64,000 nt of DNA from Anaerobacillus arseniciselenatis (GTDB lineage Bacteria > Bacillota > Bacilli > Bacillales > Anaerobacillaceae), in assembly GCF_001865995.1 (NCBI RefSeq), contig NZ_MLQQ01000040.1, positions 62,001-126,000 of the forward strand. The letters are read 5' to 3'. Under the pieces are notes generated by a model, which was not told where the DNA came from, ran no database searches, and was given only the letters and a program-made list of their open reading frames with translations. How positions within the stretch are numbered: the first letter of the stretch is position 1; every line of letters starts with the position of its first letter. Made by a program: the position numbers and the translations under genes. Shown here one piece after another: positions 1 to 8,004 of this stretch.

Positions 1-111
1 TATCGTCTACCAAACCATTTCTTAGAAATTAAAATTTCATTTATTAGCTGTATAAAAAGTGACTTTTTTCTGCTATAATCTTGTTTGTATGTTTAAAGGA
101 GTGGAATAAAC

Positions 112-1128
112 TTGTCTAATAGAGGAAAAAAAAGAGAAAAGAACTCGAAAATTAAACGCAAAGTGTTTTTACTTATATTTTTAATAACCTTACTTGCCAT
201 TTTATCTGCCGTTGCTTACACTACTCAGCAATACGAACGCGCAAGGCAAGAATCTTTAAGGTTAATAGAAGAAAGTCGCGGGCAACAAGAAGAACTAGAA
301 GAAATTGAGTTTCATCCTGAGGAAGAAGCTGATGAATATGTTCACGTCCTATTAGTTGGTATTGACAATGAGGGTGGTGGGCGCGGAAATACCGATACGA
401 TCATGGTTGCTCAATACCAGCCGAAAAATGGAAAAGCAAAACTAGTATCATTAATGAGAGATACGTACGTATCAATTCCTGGCTATCGAGATAATAAAAT
501 TAATGCATCATTCGCCTTAGGAGGACCTGAACTGCTACGAAAAACGATTAAAGAAAACTTTGGTATCAATATTCATTATTATGCTTTAATTGATTTTAAC
601 GGCTTTGTACGTGTCGTAGATATTATTTCACCTGACGGCATTGAAGTTGATATTGAACGTAGAATGTTTTATCAAGATGGAGCTGGAGATGTAAGTATAA
701 ATTTTCAGCCTGGACTGCAACGTTTAGATGGTAAGCAAGCTTTAAATTATGTTCGTTTCCGTAATGATAGTGAAAATGACTTCGGTCGTGTTCGTCGTCA
801 GCAAGAAGTACTTTCAATCTTAAAAGACGACTTGCTCACTTTTTCCGGTGTAACACGATTACCGAGTTTGTTAGGGTCAATTGAACCATACATCCAAACT
901 AATCTTCAAAGCAGGCAAATGTTAGACTATGGGCGTGACTTCTTTTTAAACCCGGTTGGAGATGTTGAGACATTAACGATCCCAGCTGATGGTCATTACA
1001 CTGATGCTAGGTACAGCCATGCAGGAGCAGTACTCGAGTTAGACATGGAGAAGAACAAACAAATTCTTCATGAGTTTTTAGAGCTTGATGAATTAGTTGA
1101 GATAGATCCAAATAGTTCAAATAACTGA
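112..1128 (+). CDS. LytR-CpsA-Psr (LCP) family cell-wall glycopolymer ligase
   Basis: Membrane-anchored phosphotransferase family that attaches teichoic acids or similar undecaprenyl-linked polymers to peptidoglycan outside the membrane. A basic N-terminus and one transmembrane helix (about residues 18-38) precede an acidic linker and the LCP domain (about 75-250). Family motifs are visible: GRGNTDTIMVAQ, SLMRDTYVSIPG, KINASFALGG, and RFRNDSENDFGRVRRQQ with its conserved arginines. The start is TTG at 112, preceded by AAAGGAG at 95-101; a TATAAT hexamer lies at 74-79 without a clear -35. The TGA stop spans the edge of an inserted palindromic repeat (T from the target duplication, GA from the element), so the natural C-terminus may have been altered. 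Which polymer it transfers cannot be told. Confidence 0.9.
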   Translation: MSNRGKKREKNSKIKRKVFLLIFLITLLAILSAVAYTTQQYERARQESLRLIEESRGQQEELEEIEFHPEEEADEYVHVLLVGIDNEGGGRGNTDTIMVAQYQPKNGKAKLVSLMRDTYVSIPGYRDNKINASFALGGPELLRKTIKENFGINIHYYALIDFNGFVRVVDIISPDGIEVDIERRMFYQDGAGDVSINFQPGLQRLDGKQALNYVRFRNDSENDFGRVRRQQEVLSILKDDLLTFSGVTRLPSLLGSIEPYIQTNLQSRQMLDYGRDFFLNPVGDVETLTIPADGHYTDARYSHAGAVLELDMEKNKQILHEFLELDELVEIDPNSSNN

Positions 1129-1243
1129 GTGAATTTCATAATTACCTAAATTAAGCCTTATCAAACTATATGTAGTTGCGAGCGAATTAACGCAACTACA
1201 TATAGTTACTCATTGGCGAAAATATCGAATTATGAAATTCATT
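1129..1243. mobile_element. MITE-like palindromic repeat, copy 1
   Basis: Non-coding element of about 115 bp with terminal inverted repeats GAGTGAATTTCATAATT at the left and AATTATGAAATTCATTA at the right. An internal palindrome is built on TATATGTAGTTGCG and CGCAACTACATATA. It is flanked by the 4-bp direct repeat AACT on both sides, and the left one overlaps the stop codon of the LCP gene. Confidence 0.8.
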
Positions 1244-1260
1244 AAACTAATAATATATTA

Positions 1261-1390
1261 AAAAGGGGCTGTCCCAAAAGAAAGTGTCAGACACCGTTAG
1301 GCACTAAATATAGACGGATAATAAATTAATACGTCTATATTTAGTAAGTTCTACATGGTGTCAGACACTTATGAGACAGCCCCTTTTTTG
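1261..1390. terminator. Long GTGTCAGACAC-type bidirectional terminator repeat
   Basis: Outer stem AAAAGGGGCTGTC pairs with GACAGCCCCTTTT. Inside are AGTGTCAGACACC and GGTGTCAGACACT arms, and innermost AAATATAGAC pairs with GTCTATATTT. A T-run follows the outer stem. It sits downstream of the LCP gene. The same nested design recurs at 18613-18737, and a short form at three other gene ends. Confidence 0.75.
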
Positions 1391-1424
1391 CATTTTGATG
1401 CTACAGAGCATGTGGAGAGTGCGT

Positions 1425-1720
1425 AGTAGTAGGGTTCCTTATGGGGGCGAAGATCTTGCGTTCCCTTTTGGTGAATGTGACGCTTTGTTCAGGCACGGGA
1501 GAAGGTCTCGCGTTACCTTTTGGGTGATGTGACGCTTTGTTCGGGCACGCGAGATCTTCTTGCGTTACCTTTTGGGTGATGTGACGCTTTGTTCGGGCAC
1601 GGGAGAAGGTCTCGCGTTACCTTTTGGGTGATGTGACGTTTCGTTCGGGCACGCGAGATCTCCTTGCGTTCCCTTTTAGTTGATGTGAAACTCGGTTAGG
1701 TCACGCGAAAATTCTTAACG
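1425..1720. repeat. 52-bp tandem array (type A), about 6 units
   Basis: The GTGAC or GTGAA landmark falls at 1477, 1529, 1581, 1633 and 1685, exactly 52 bp apart. Units carry GTTCGGGCACG and a palindromic core of the form CGCGAGA-N3-TCTCGCG, or a decayed version of it. The same unit in the same orientation occurs at 24080-24420. Confidence 0.8.
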
Positions 1721-1788
1721 TCCACTTTATCTGTAACCGTCAAATCATCCACACCTTCTAAAGATAATCTGTTTATGCGAAAAAAACT

Positions 1789-2135
1789 GATTACTCTTCC
1801 TAACTTAAAACTAGAGAAGAGAAATCGAAACGCCGGACTGATTACTCTTCTCGGCTCAAAACCAGAGAAGAGTAATCGAAACCCCGGACTGATTACTCTT
1901 CTTAGTTCAAAACCAGAGAAGAGTAATCAAAACGCTCGAATGATTTCTCTTCTTAGTTCAAAACAAGAGAAGAGTAATCAAAACACTCGAATGATTTCTC
2001 TTCTCGACTCAAAACCAGAGAAGAGTAATCAAAACACTCGAATGATTTCTCTTCTCGACTCAAAACCAGAGAAGAGTAATCGAAACGCCCGAATGATTTC
2101 TCTTCCTACATCAAAACAAGAGAAGAGAAATCCAG
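1789..2135. repeat. 51-bp tandem array (type B), 7 units
   Basis: Landmarks GATTACTCT or GATTTCTCT occur at 1789, 1840, 1891, 1942, 1993, 2044 and 2095, always 51 bp apart. Each unit is itself palindromic, GATTACTCTTCT pairing with AGAAGAGTAATC. Because 51 is a multiple of three the array is open in one frame, but no ribosome site leads into it. Confidence 0.8.
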
Positions 2136-2384
2136 TGTTAGAAAGGGCGTATTTCTGCTGCACAGTCTCACGTAATACGAAGCAAACACGATACTGCGCA
2201 CTCCCCCCAGACTGCGCACCATCCCTATTTTACGCTTTTACAATACTCTCCACATGATGTGCAAATCCCTAAATTTATCATTCATTCCCCATTTCTTCCC
2301 CTCTTTGTTCTCTCAGCCCTTATATTGTATTTCCATTTCGCTTTATGACCCGACCCTATTGTTTGTTCTAGCTGGAATAACAAT

Positions 2385-2446
2385 AAAAAAGCTGGGGCTG
2401 TCCCGAACAAAGTGTCAGACACTTTTGGGACAGCCCCAGCTTTTTT
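2385..2446. terminator. Short GTGTCAGACAC-type terminator after fabF
   Basis: A 20-bp perfect outer stem, AAAAAAGCTGGGGCTGTCCC with its reverse complement, encloses AGTGTCAGACACT and has T-runs in both directions. It lies 25 bp beyond the fabF stop codon on the minus strand. Confidence 0.85.
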
Positions 2447-2470
2447 AGCTTGTCTATAGTTGTTGCAATA

Positions 2471-3712
2471 TTAGCCTTTATACTTTTTAAACACTAATGT
2501 TGCATTATGCCCACCGAAGCCTAAAGAATTACTTAATACTGCACTAACTTCTTGTTCTCTCGCAACGTTCGGAACGTAATCTAAATCACACTCAGGATCT
2601 GGTGTTTCTAAGTTAATCGTTGGTGGAATAACACCGTCAACGATCGCTTTAACAGAGAAAATTGCTTCAATCGCACCAGCTGCACCTAAAAGGTGACCTG
2701 TCATTGATTTCGTTGAACTAATCGCAAGTTTATTTGCGTATTCACCAAATACTTGCTTAACCGCTAATGTTTCATACTTATCATTATAATGAGTACTTGT
2801 CCCATGAGCATTCATATAATCAATATCTTCTGGGTTGAGACCAGCATCATTTAAAGCGATTCGCATTGCACGAACCCCACCTTCTCCCTCGGGAGCCGGA
2901 GCAGTAATATGATACGCATCTCCTGTTGCACCATATCCAGCAATTTCAGCATAAATTTTTGCACCACGTTTTTCGGCATGTTCTAATGATTCAAGAATTA
3001 AAACAGCCCCACCTTCAGCCATAACAAAGCCATCACGGTTCAAATCAAATGGTCGACTCGCACTGTTTGGATCAGGGTTTGTTGACAATGCTTTAGCTGC
3101 ACTAAATCCCGCAATTGAGATATTTGTAATCGGTGCTTCACAACCACCAGTAACCATTACATCAGCATCACCGCGCGCTATCACTTTAAAAGCATCACCA
3201 ATCGAGTTAGCTCCAGAAGCACATGCTGTGACCGTACAAGAGTTAATTCCTTTTGCACCTAATGTAATCGACACTTGTCCTGATGCCATATCTGGAATTA
3301 GCATTGGTACGAAGAATGGGCTTACTCGACGTAATCCTTTTTCTTGGAATACTTTGAATTGTTGTTCGTAAGTTTCCATACCACCAATTCCTGAACCGAT
3401 CCACACACCAATTCGCTCAGCATTTTCAGGTGTAATATCTAACTTGGCATCTTCAACTGCCATTTTTGCGCTTGCCACTGCATATTGTGTAAAACGATCC
3501 ATTTTTCTCGCTTCTTTACGATCCATAAATGCTGCCGGGTCAAAGTCTTTTAATTCAGCTGCTACCTTCGTCGGAAATTGTTCTGCATCCACTCTCGTTA
3601 ACATTCCTATTCCTGATTTTCCAGCAATCGCATTTTCCCAAGTTGTTGCTATGTCATTTCCTAAAGGTGTAACAGCACCTACTCCTGTAATTACAACACG
3701 ATTTTGCTTCAT
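2471..3712 (-). CDS. fabF: 3-oxoacyl-ACP synthase II (FabF)
   Basis: Elongating beta-ketoacyl-ACP synthase of type II fatty-acid synthesis; condenses malonyl-ACP with acyl-ACP in the cytoplasm. At 413 aa it has family length. The active-site cysteine lies in [13 protein letters not shown], and the two catalytic histidines in [11 protein letters not shown] and [13 protein letters not shown]. The [12 protein letters not shown]-terminal glycine-rich stretch is intact. AAGGAG precedes the ATG. It follows fabH with a 39-nt gap, giving the conserved Bacillus fabH-fabF pair, most likely co-transcribed and ended by the hairpin at 2385-2446. Confidence 0.97.
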   Translation of the reverse strand: MKQNRVVITGVGAVTPLGNDIATTWENAIAGKSGIGMLTRVDAEQFPTKVAAELKDFDPAAFMDRKEARKMDRFTQYAVASAKMAVEDAKLDITPENAERIGVWIGSGIGGMETYEQQFKVFQEKGLRRVSPFFVPMLIPDMASGQVSITLGAKGINSCTVTACASGANSIGDAFKVIARGDADVMVTGGCEAPITNISIAGFSAAKALSTNPDPNSASRPFDLNRDGFVMAEGGAVLILESLEHAEKRGAKIYAEIAGYGATGDAYHITAPAPEGEGGVRAMRIALNDAGLNPEDIDYMNAHGTSTHYNDKYETLAVKQVFGEYANKLAISSTKSMTGHLLGAAGAIEAIFSVKAIVDGVIPPTINLETPDPECDLDYVPNVAREQEVSAVLSNSLGFGGHNATLVFKKYKG

Positions 3713-3751
3713 TACTATCTCTCTCCTTTTTAAAATTCAATATGATTTAAA

Positions 3752-4690
3752 CTACTTTCCCCATCGAATAGCTACAGAACCCCATGTTAGTCCTGCACCA
3801 AACCCTACTAAAACAACAATATCTCCATCTTTAATTTTTCCGTTATCCAACTCTTCAACAAGTGTCATTGGAATAGAGGCTGCAGACGTATTCCCATATT
3901 TATGAACAGTTTTTGCCATTTTCTCTTCCGGGAGTTCCAACCTTTGCCGAGACGATTCCATAATTCGTATATTGGCTTGATGAGGAACTAAATAGTCTAC
4001 ATCTTCCTTCGTTAATCCGGCTTTATGAATTACTTTAAGCGCAGATTCCCCCATTTGTCGAACGGCAAATTTAAAAACTTCTCGACCATTCATTGTTAAG
4101 TGTTGTCCCTCTTGAGTAATATGTTCACTTCCTGCACCGTCAGCACCAAGATCAAAAGCTAATATTCCTCGGTCATTTGAGACTGGACCTAATACAGCAG
4201 CTCCAGCCCCATCACCAAACAACACGGCCGAATTTCGATCTTCCCAATTCATTCGTTCAGATAGCTTTTCCGCCCCAACAACTAAAACATATTTATAGTC
4301 ATTAGTTTGAATAAATTGTTTCCCCGTTATAATACCATACATAAACCCAGTACAGGCCGCACTTACATCCATTGCCGCAGCATTTTTAGCTCCTAATCGT
4401 TCTTGAATTACTGCTGCTACCGCTGGAAAAGGTCTATCTGGGGTCACTGTTGCAACAATAATTAAATCTATTTGTTCTGGCTTAATATCAGCATTTTCTA
4501 AAGCTTGTTTAGCAGCTAAATAAGACATATCTGAAGTTTTAATATGTTCAGGTGCAAATCTACGTTCTTCGATCCCTGTTCTTGTTCTAATCCACTCATC
4601 AGAAGTGTCCATCTTTTTTTCAAGATCAAAATTTGTTACTACATTTTCCGGTATATAGGAGCCCATACCAAGTATTCCTGCATTGGCCAT
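3752..4690 (-). CDS. fabH: 3-oxoacyl-ACP synthase III (FabH)
   Basis: Initiating condensing enzyme: joins a short acyl-CoA primer to malonyl-ACP, and in bacilli sets branched-chain fatty-acid primer choice. At 312 aa it has family length. The catalytic triad is visible: Cys in [10 protein letters not shown], His in [10 protein letters not shown], Asn in [19 protein letters not shown] precedes the ATG. First gene of fabH-fabF on the minus strand; a FapR-like operator candidate lies about 80-120 bp upstream. In B. subtilis this pair follows med-comZ; here several small genes separate it from the med-like gene and no comZ was found. Confidence 0.97.
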   Translation of the reverse strand: MANAGILGMGSYIPENVVTNFDLEKKMDTSDEWIRTRTGIEERRFAPEHIKTSDMSYLAAKQALENADIKPEQIDLIIVATVTPDRPFPAVAAVIQERLGAKNAAAMDVSAACTGFMYGIITGKQFIQTNDYKYVLVVGAEKLSERMNWEDRNSAVLFGDGAGAAVLGPVSNDRGILAFDLGADGAGSEHITQEGQHLTMNGREVFKFAVRQMGESALKVIHKAGLTKEDVDYLVPHQANIRIMESSRQRLELPEEKMAKTVHKYGNTSAASIPMTLVEELDNGKIKDGDIVVLVGFGAGLTWGSVAIRWGK

Positions 4691-4770
4691 TCAAGCTTCC
4701 TCCTTTTATTTTTTATAATTCTTTTTGTATAAAAACCTTGACATTTTCAGTATCATTAAAACATCACACT

Positions 4771-4807
4771 TTAATACTACTAGTTAATATTATGACCTGA
4801 TACTAAT
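4771..4807 (-). promoter_or_regulatory. Candidate FapR operator upstream of fabH
   Basis: Imperfect inverted arms TTAATACTACTAG and CCTGATACTAA resemble the TTAGTACC-type arms of FapR sites, the malonyl-CoA-responsive repressor of fatty-acid genes in Bacillus. Position upstream of fabH fits. The match is by eye only and no fapR gene is in the window. Confidence 0.4.
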
Positions 4808-5005
4808 TTTAATTGAAATAATTGCCTTTGTCTAGCGCCCATTCAAACTTTTCGAGAAAACTAGACTAATGCTAAATTTAGTGAGGAGAAACCTATAGTT
4901 CTACACGGAGAGATTTTTCAAATTCGGGCTTTTGGCTCCGGCACTATCCTACCTATAATTACATAATTTTATATTGTACAAATCTTTTCTGAGGAGGTGA
5001 AAGCT

Positions 5006-5353
5006 GTGACAGATAAGAGAGAAGCACGCAATGAACCACAGAGAGATTTTTTTGATAGTTTAATGTTTGGTCCACCCAAACAGCCACCAAAACAACAAGA
5101 ACAAGTACAAACCGAGAATGAAGAAGCAATAAAAAACGTTCGAAAAGAGAAAGAATCTCAGGAACCTTCACCTAAAATAAATAATCCCGATAGTGAGATA
5201 AATCAAAAACCGAATGAAAATCCAGAGGACATGATGCAAATGATGCAACAATTTGATGCGATGATGGATTTAGCCAATAAGCTTGGTCCATCACTAAAAA
5301 AACTTACCCCGTTATTTGACCTTCTTAAGCAATTTAGTGGTCCAAAAAAATAA
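5006..5353 (+). CDS. Hypothetical hydrophilic protein, 115 aa
   Basis: Not assigned to a family. It starts at GTG 5006, eight nt after AGGAGG at 4992-4997; the in-frame GTG at 4997 overlaps that site and was rejected. The N-terminal 65 residues are Pro/Gln/Glu/Lys-rich and probably disordered (FDSLMFGPPKQPPKQQEQ). The C-terminal 45 residues, with DMMQMMQQFDAMMDLANKLG and LKKLTPLFDLLKQF, look like amphipathic helices. No signal peptide or membrane segment. It converges on the Gly/Pro/Tyr-rich gene at 5549 and shares the terminator at 5508-5537. Confidence 0.7.
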   Translation: MTDKREARNEPQRDFFDSLMFGPPKQPPKQQEQVQTENEEAIKNVRKEKESQEPSPKINNPDSEINQKPNENPEDMMQMMQQFDAMMDLANKLGPSLKKLTPLFDLLKQFSGPKK

Positions 5354-5364
5354 CCGTTACTAAT

Positions 5365-5507
5365 AAGAAAAGCGCAAGCGACTTGATACTTCGACAAGCG
5401 ATGGAGGACCAGCAACGTTTTGCCTCCTCATAGAATTGCCTTTTGAATGGGCAAAATCTTGATGGGCCGGAACGCTTAAGAAGCTAGGCTTCGCAGCTAG
5501 ACAAGCA
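5365..5507. repeat. bcr-like dispersed repeat (GAAAAGCGCAAGCG family), copy 1
   Basis: Runs from AGAAAAGCGCAAGCG through TTCGACAAGCG and CAGCAACGTTTTGCC to GCTAGACAAG. Near-full copies lie at 6064-6211 and 9614-9760, and fragments near 10919, 43641, 55457 and 57569. It resembles the intergenic bcr-type repeats of the Bacillus cereus group and relatives. No coding capacity. Confidence 0.75.
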
Positions 5508-5537
5508 AAAAGAGGGTGTTTCGGGACACCCTCTTTT
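5508..5537. terminator. Bidirectional rho-independent terminator
   Basis: AAAAGAGGGTGT pairs perfectly with ACACCCTCTTTT across a six-base loop. It serves the convergent genes ending at 5353 (+) and 5549 (-). Confidence 0.9.
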
Positions 5538-5548
5538 AAAAGCAATAT

Positions 5549-5932
5549 TTATTCTTCATGGTACCCATATGGGGATGGGCCGTACGGCGATGGACCTGGC
5601 CCATATTGGCCTGGACCGTATGGCATTGGGCCTGGCTGACCTGGTCCATAAGGCGATTGACCGTATGGCATTGGACCTGGCTGACCTGGTCCATAAGGCG
5701 ATTGACCGTATGGCATTGGGCCTGGCTGACCTGGTCCATATGGTGACGGACCGTATGGCCCTGGTCCATGTTGGCCTGGGCCAGAAAAGGCACTAAACAA
5801 TAAACCACCACCTGCCAAACCAGCGAGGAAAGGTAATACAGCTCCACCACTACTACCATGGCCGTGATGGTGTGGGTGGTGATGATGATGGCTATGATCT
5901 CTCATCATTGGGTAATAATAGCCGGGATACAT
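5549..5932 (-). CDS. His-rich, Gly/Pro/Tyr-repeat small protein
   Basis: 127-aa protein with an AAAAGGAGG ribosome site. The N-terminus is MYPGYYYPMM followed by a histidine cluster (about residues 13-25). A hydrophobic stretch AVLPFLAGLAGGGLLFSAF lies near 31-50, and a low-complexity tail repeats PYGPGQPGPMPYGQS about three times in near-identical 42-48-nt DNA units. This composition is seen in Bacillus spore-coat and surface-associated small proteins, but no specific family is claimed. The histidine cluster could bind metal. The repeated DNA makes repeat-number variation likely between strains. Confidence 0.75.
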   Translation of the reverse strand: MYPGYYYPMMRDHSHHHHHPHHHGHGSSGGAVLPFLAGLAGGGLLFSAFSGPGQHGPGPYGPSPYGPGQPGPMPYGQSPYGPGQPGPMPYGQSPYGPGQPGPMPYGPGQYGPGPSPYGPSPYGYHEE

Positions 5933-6063
5933 AAGCGAACCTCCTTTTAATCTTATACAACAATTAAAGACCCCGGTTTCACTAGGTCCTTAATATAATA
6001 TGAGCTTATGTCCCAACATGAGCACGTCCCTTAGACAGTTTAACGAAGACAAACGCCCTTTTT

Positions 6064-6211
6064 AGTCGAAAAGCGGAGACGACTGGAAAGCTTCGACAAG
6101 CGTTGGAGGGCCAACAACGTTTTGCCGCCTCTTAGAAACCCCTCCTGAATAGGCAAATCTTGATGGACCAAAACGTTCGAGAAACTAGGCGCCGCAGCTA
6201 GACAAGAAAGG
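6064..6211. repeat. bcr-like dispersed repeat, copy 2
   Basis: AAAAGCGGAGACG, then TTCGACAAGCGTTGGAG, CAACGTTTTGCC, TCTTGATGGACC and GCAGCTAGACAAG. Same order of blocks as the copies at 5365 and 9614. Fills most of the gap before the DinB-like gene; 5933-6063 shows nothing else. Confidence 0.75.
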
Positions 6212-6231
6212 CGGAGACGCCTAGGTATTAT

Positions 6232-6786
6232 TCACAATGACAAGTACGGTGTATTAAAGTGCTCCCATTTCTCTCTTTTTCCGCTAATCATTTTTGTTAA
6301 AAATGCAATTTGACCTCGGTGATAACTTTCGTGATCAATAAGATGATATAAAATCCATTCTGGAGTATACGCTTTAATCTCGTCTCCTTCTTTCACTTTT
6401 TTAGAAGCTCTTCTAAACTCTACATCGGAAAGGTTTAAATAAATTTCTTTTGTCACTTCTCTAGCATCGGCGAGTCTAGCTAAAAAATATGAACGGTCTT
6501 TGCCTAACGGAGCTGAGATTTCTTGTTTTTCATGAAAATTAAATAATTGTTTTTCTTCTGTACTCAGTTCCTGACCTTGAATTACGACTCTCATCCACCA
6601 TAGTTCGATTTGAGCAATATGTAATAAATATCCTGAAATACTTGGAAAGCCATTACATTCATAATACAAATCTTGCTGATCTAAATCTGCAACAATTTTG
6701 AGAAGTTGTTCACGAGTTGACTTTAATCCTTGCAATAAATGGATTGCATCGTTTTTCATATGCGTAGAAAGAGTTATTTCCTTCAT
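6232..6786 (-). CDS. DinB/YfiT-like metal-binding four-helix protein
   Basis: 184-aa cytoplasmic protein of the DinB-like superfamily, four-helix bundles that bind a metal through three histidines and often act as thiol-dependent transferases. Candidate ligands are the His in GYLLHIAQIELWW and the pair in LYHLIDHESYHRGQ, the hallmark C-terminal motif. The ATG at 6784-6786 was chosen because GGTGAGGTGG ends five nt before it; the upstream GTG overlaps that site. Substrate unknown. Stands alone between a repeat and the lipoprotein gene. Confidence 0.75.
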   Translation of the reverse strand: MKEITLSTHMKNDAIHLLQGLKSTREQLLKIVADLDQQDLYYECNGFPSISGYLLHIAQIELWWMRVVIQGQELSTEEKQLFNFHEKQEISAPLGKDRSYFLARLADAREVTKEIYLNLSDVEFRRASKKVKEGDEIKAYTPEWILYHLIDHESYHRGQIAFLTKMISGKREKWEHFNTPYLSL

Positions 6787-6863
6787 GAAAACCACCTCAC
6801 CTTTTTTAAAATCAAGAATTTAGATTTGGAATATTTATTATGAATGCTTATAGCAATCATAAT

Positions 6864-7838
6864 CTAAAGATCATCGTTATTATTTATTTCATTTGGTAAC
6901 TTTCCGGTTTTAATATATGTATGAATAGCTTGATCAATTAATTCTTGTATTTCTTCGTTGACTTCAGTACTGTAGGGTCCTAACGAAATTACCCCCTCTG
7001 CAAAATCGTAAAATATGTTCCCTGACGGCAATTCACCATTAATAAATTGTTTGGCAGCGATTTCATATAATTGGTCCACATGTTGAATCGTGCTAGTTAG
7101 CACCGTTGCTTGACCGAAATCTGAGTGGTCCCCAACAAATCCGATGACAAATAAACCATCTTTTCTAACCTCTTCAATGATTGATACATGAAAGCCGTCA
7201 CCAGCGGGATAAAATACATCTGCATTTTTATTAACCATATTATGATAAAGCTCTAGCGCCCTATCAATGTCTACCCAACTTGAGACATAGTCAACTTTTA
7301 CATCCATTTTATCATTTTGAAATAAAGCTCCCTCAACAAATCCATCGACTTCAGGCTGTGAAGGAAAAGCTGCTAGAACACCTACCGTCTTCGTTTCGGA
7401 CATTTCACTCGCTAGCATTCCAGCAAAAAAACCCATCGCATACCCTTGAAAATGGAGGCTTGTAATATTCTCACCAGAAACATCAGAGTTAAAAGTAATA
7501 AAGTGAGTATTCGGGAACTCATCTTTTAAATCCATAAAAATCGGAGCATACATTTGTCCGTGACCAAAAATTAAATTTACTCCTGCTTCATGAAACTCAT
7601 TAATTGTTGCTACCGTTTTTTCGATCGTATTAATTTCTTCTTTATAGAAGACATCAACATTTAAACTTGAGTGAATATTTAGCAATCCTCGATAACCTTT
7701 ACTATTCCACCCTTGATCATCAATGTTATGAGGTAAAAGCAGTCCTATTTTTGTTGCTGAATTCGTTTGTGTAAATGTAGAGCATCCGACCAAAAAAACG
7801 AGAATTAATAATATAAAGCTGTTGCGTAGGATCTTCAT
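6864..7838 (-). CDS. med: BMP-family lipoprotein, Med-like
   Basis: 324-aa predicted lipoprotein: signal peptide with lipobox VFLVGCST (Cys 19), then a basic-membrane-protein (PF02608-type) periplasmic-binding fold with GLLPHNIDDQGWN, FGHGQMYAPIF, GFFAGMLASEMS and YPAGDGFH. Related proteins bind nucleosides for ABC importers; B. subtilis Med is a relative that affects comK expression. The symbol rests on family plus synteny (med lies upstream of fabH-fabF in B. subtilis, as here on the minus strand). No ABC transporter or comZ gene adjoins it, so a transport role is unsupported. Confidence 0.7.
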   Translation of the reverse strand: MKILRNSFILLILVFLVGCSTFTQTNSATKIGLLLPHNIDDQGWNSKGYRGLLNIHSSLNVDVFYKEEINTIEKTVATINEFHEAGVNLIFGHGQMYAPIFMDLKDEFPNTHFITFNSDVSGENITSLHFQGYAMGFFAGMLASEMSETKTVGVLAAFPSQPEVDGFVEGALFQNDKMDVKVDYVSSWVDIDRALELYHNMVNKNADVFYPAGDGFHVSIIEEVRKDGLFVIGFVGDHSDFGQATVLTSTIQHVDQLYEIAAKQFINGELPSGNIFYDFAEGVISLGPYSTEVNEEIQELIDQAIHTYIKTGKLPNEINNNDDL

Positions 7839-8004
7839 AAGTTGTTAGCACTCTCCTTTAGCTTTCAGAAAAACTTAATAAGCTACCTTTTTTCACTATT
7901 TAAAGTATGATAAAATCAATCAATGACCACTAGTACTATTATAATTGATTATAGACGAAAAGAATGTTAAAAAATTGTTATATTTTTAGAAAGAGGCCTA
8001 ATAT

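Larger units (their letters stand above)
1410..2256. mobile_element. Composite tandem-repeat island 1 with inverted termini
   Basis: Gene-free block bounded by the perfect 12-bp inverted repeat CATGTGGAGAGT (1410-1421) and ACTCTCCACATG (2245-2256). Inside the ends, GGAGAGTGCGTAGTAG on the left resembles the reverse complement of ATACTGCGCACTCC near 2200. It holds a 52-bp array and a 51-bp array. The left edge, including GGGTTCCTTAT, is shared with island 2 near 24053. No transposase is present. Nature unknown. Confidence 0.6.

Noticed and set aside
1425-2135. Possible CRISPR array
   Set aside because: Units are contiguous 51-52-bp repeats without unique spacers, and no cas gene is present.
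1775-2257. 160-codon open frame made of 17-residue repeats
   Set aside because: It exists because the 51-bp array is a multiple of three; there is no ribosome site, and the same array in islands 2 and 3 is broken or inverted.
5558-5859. Alternative frames opposite and beside the GPY-repeat gene
   Set aside because: They are by-products of the repeated DNA; only the minus-strand frame at 5549-5932 has a ribosome site and a sensible protein.
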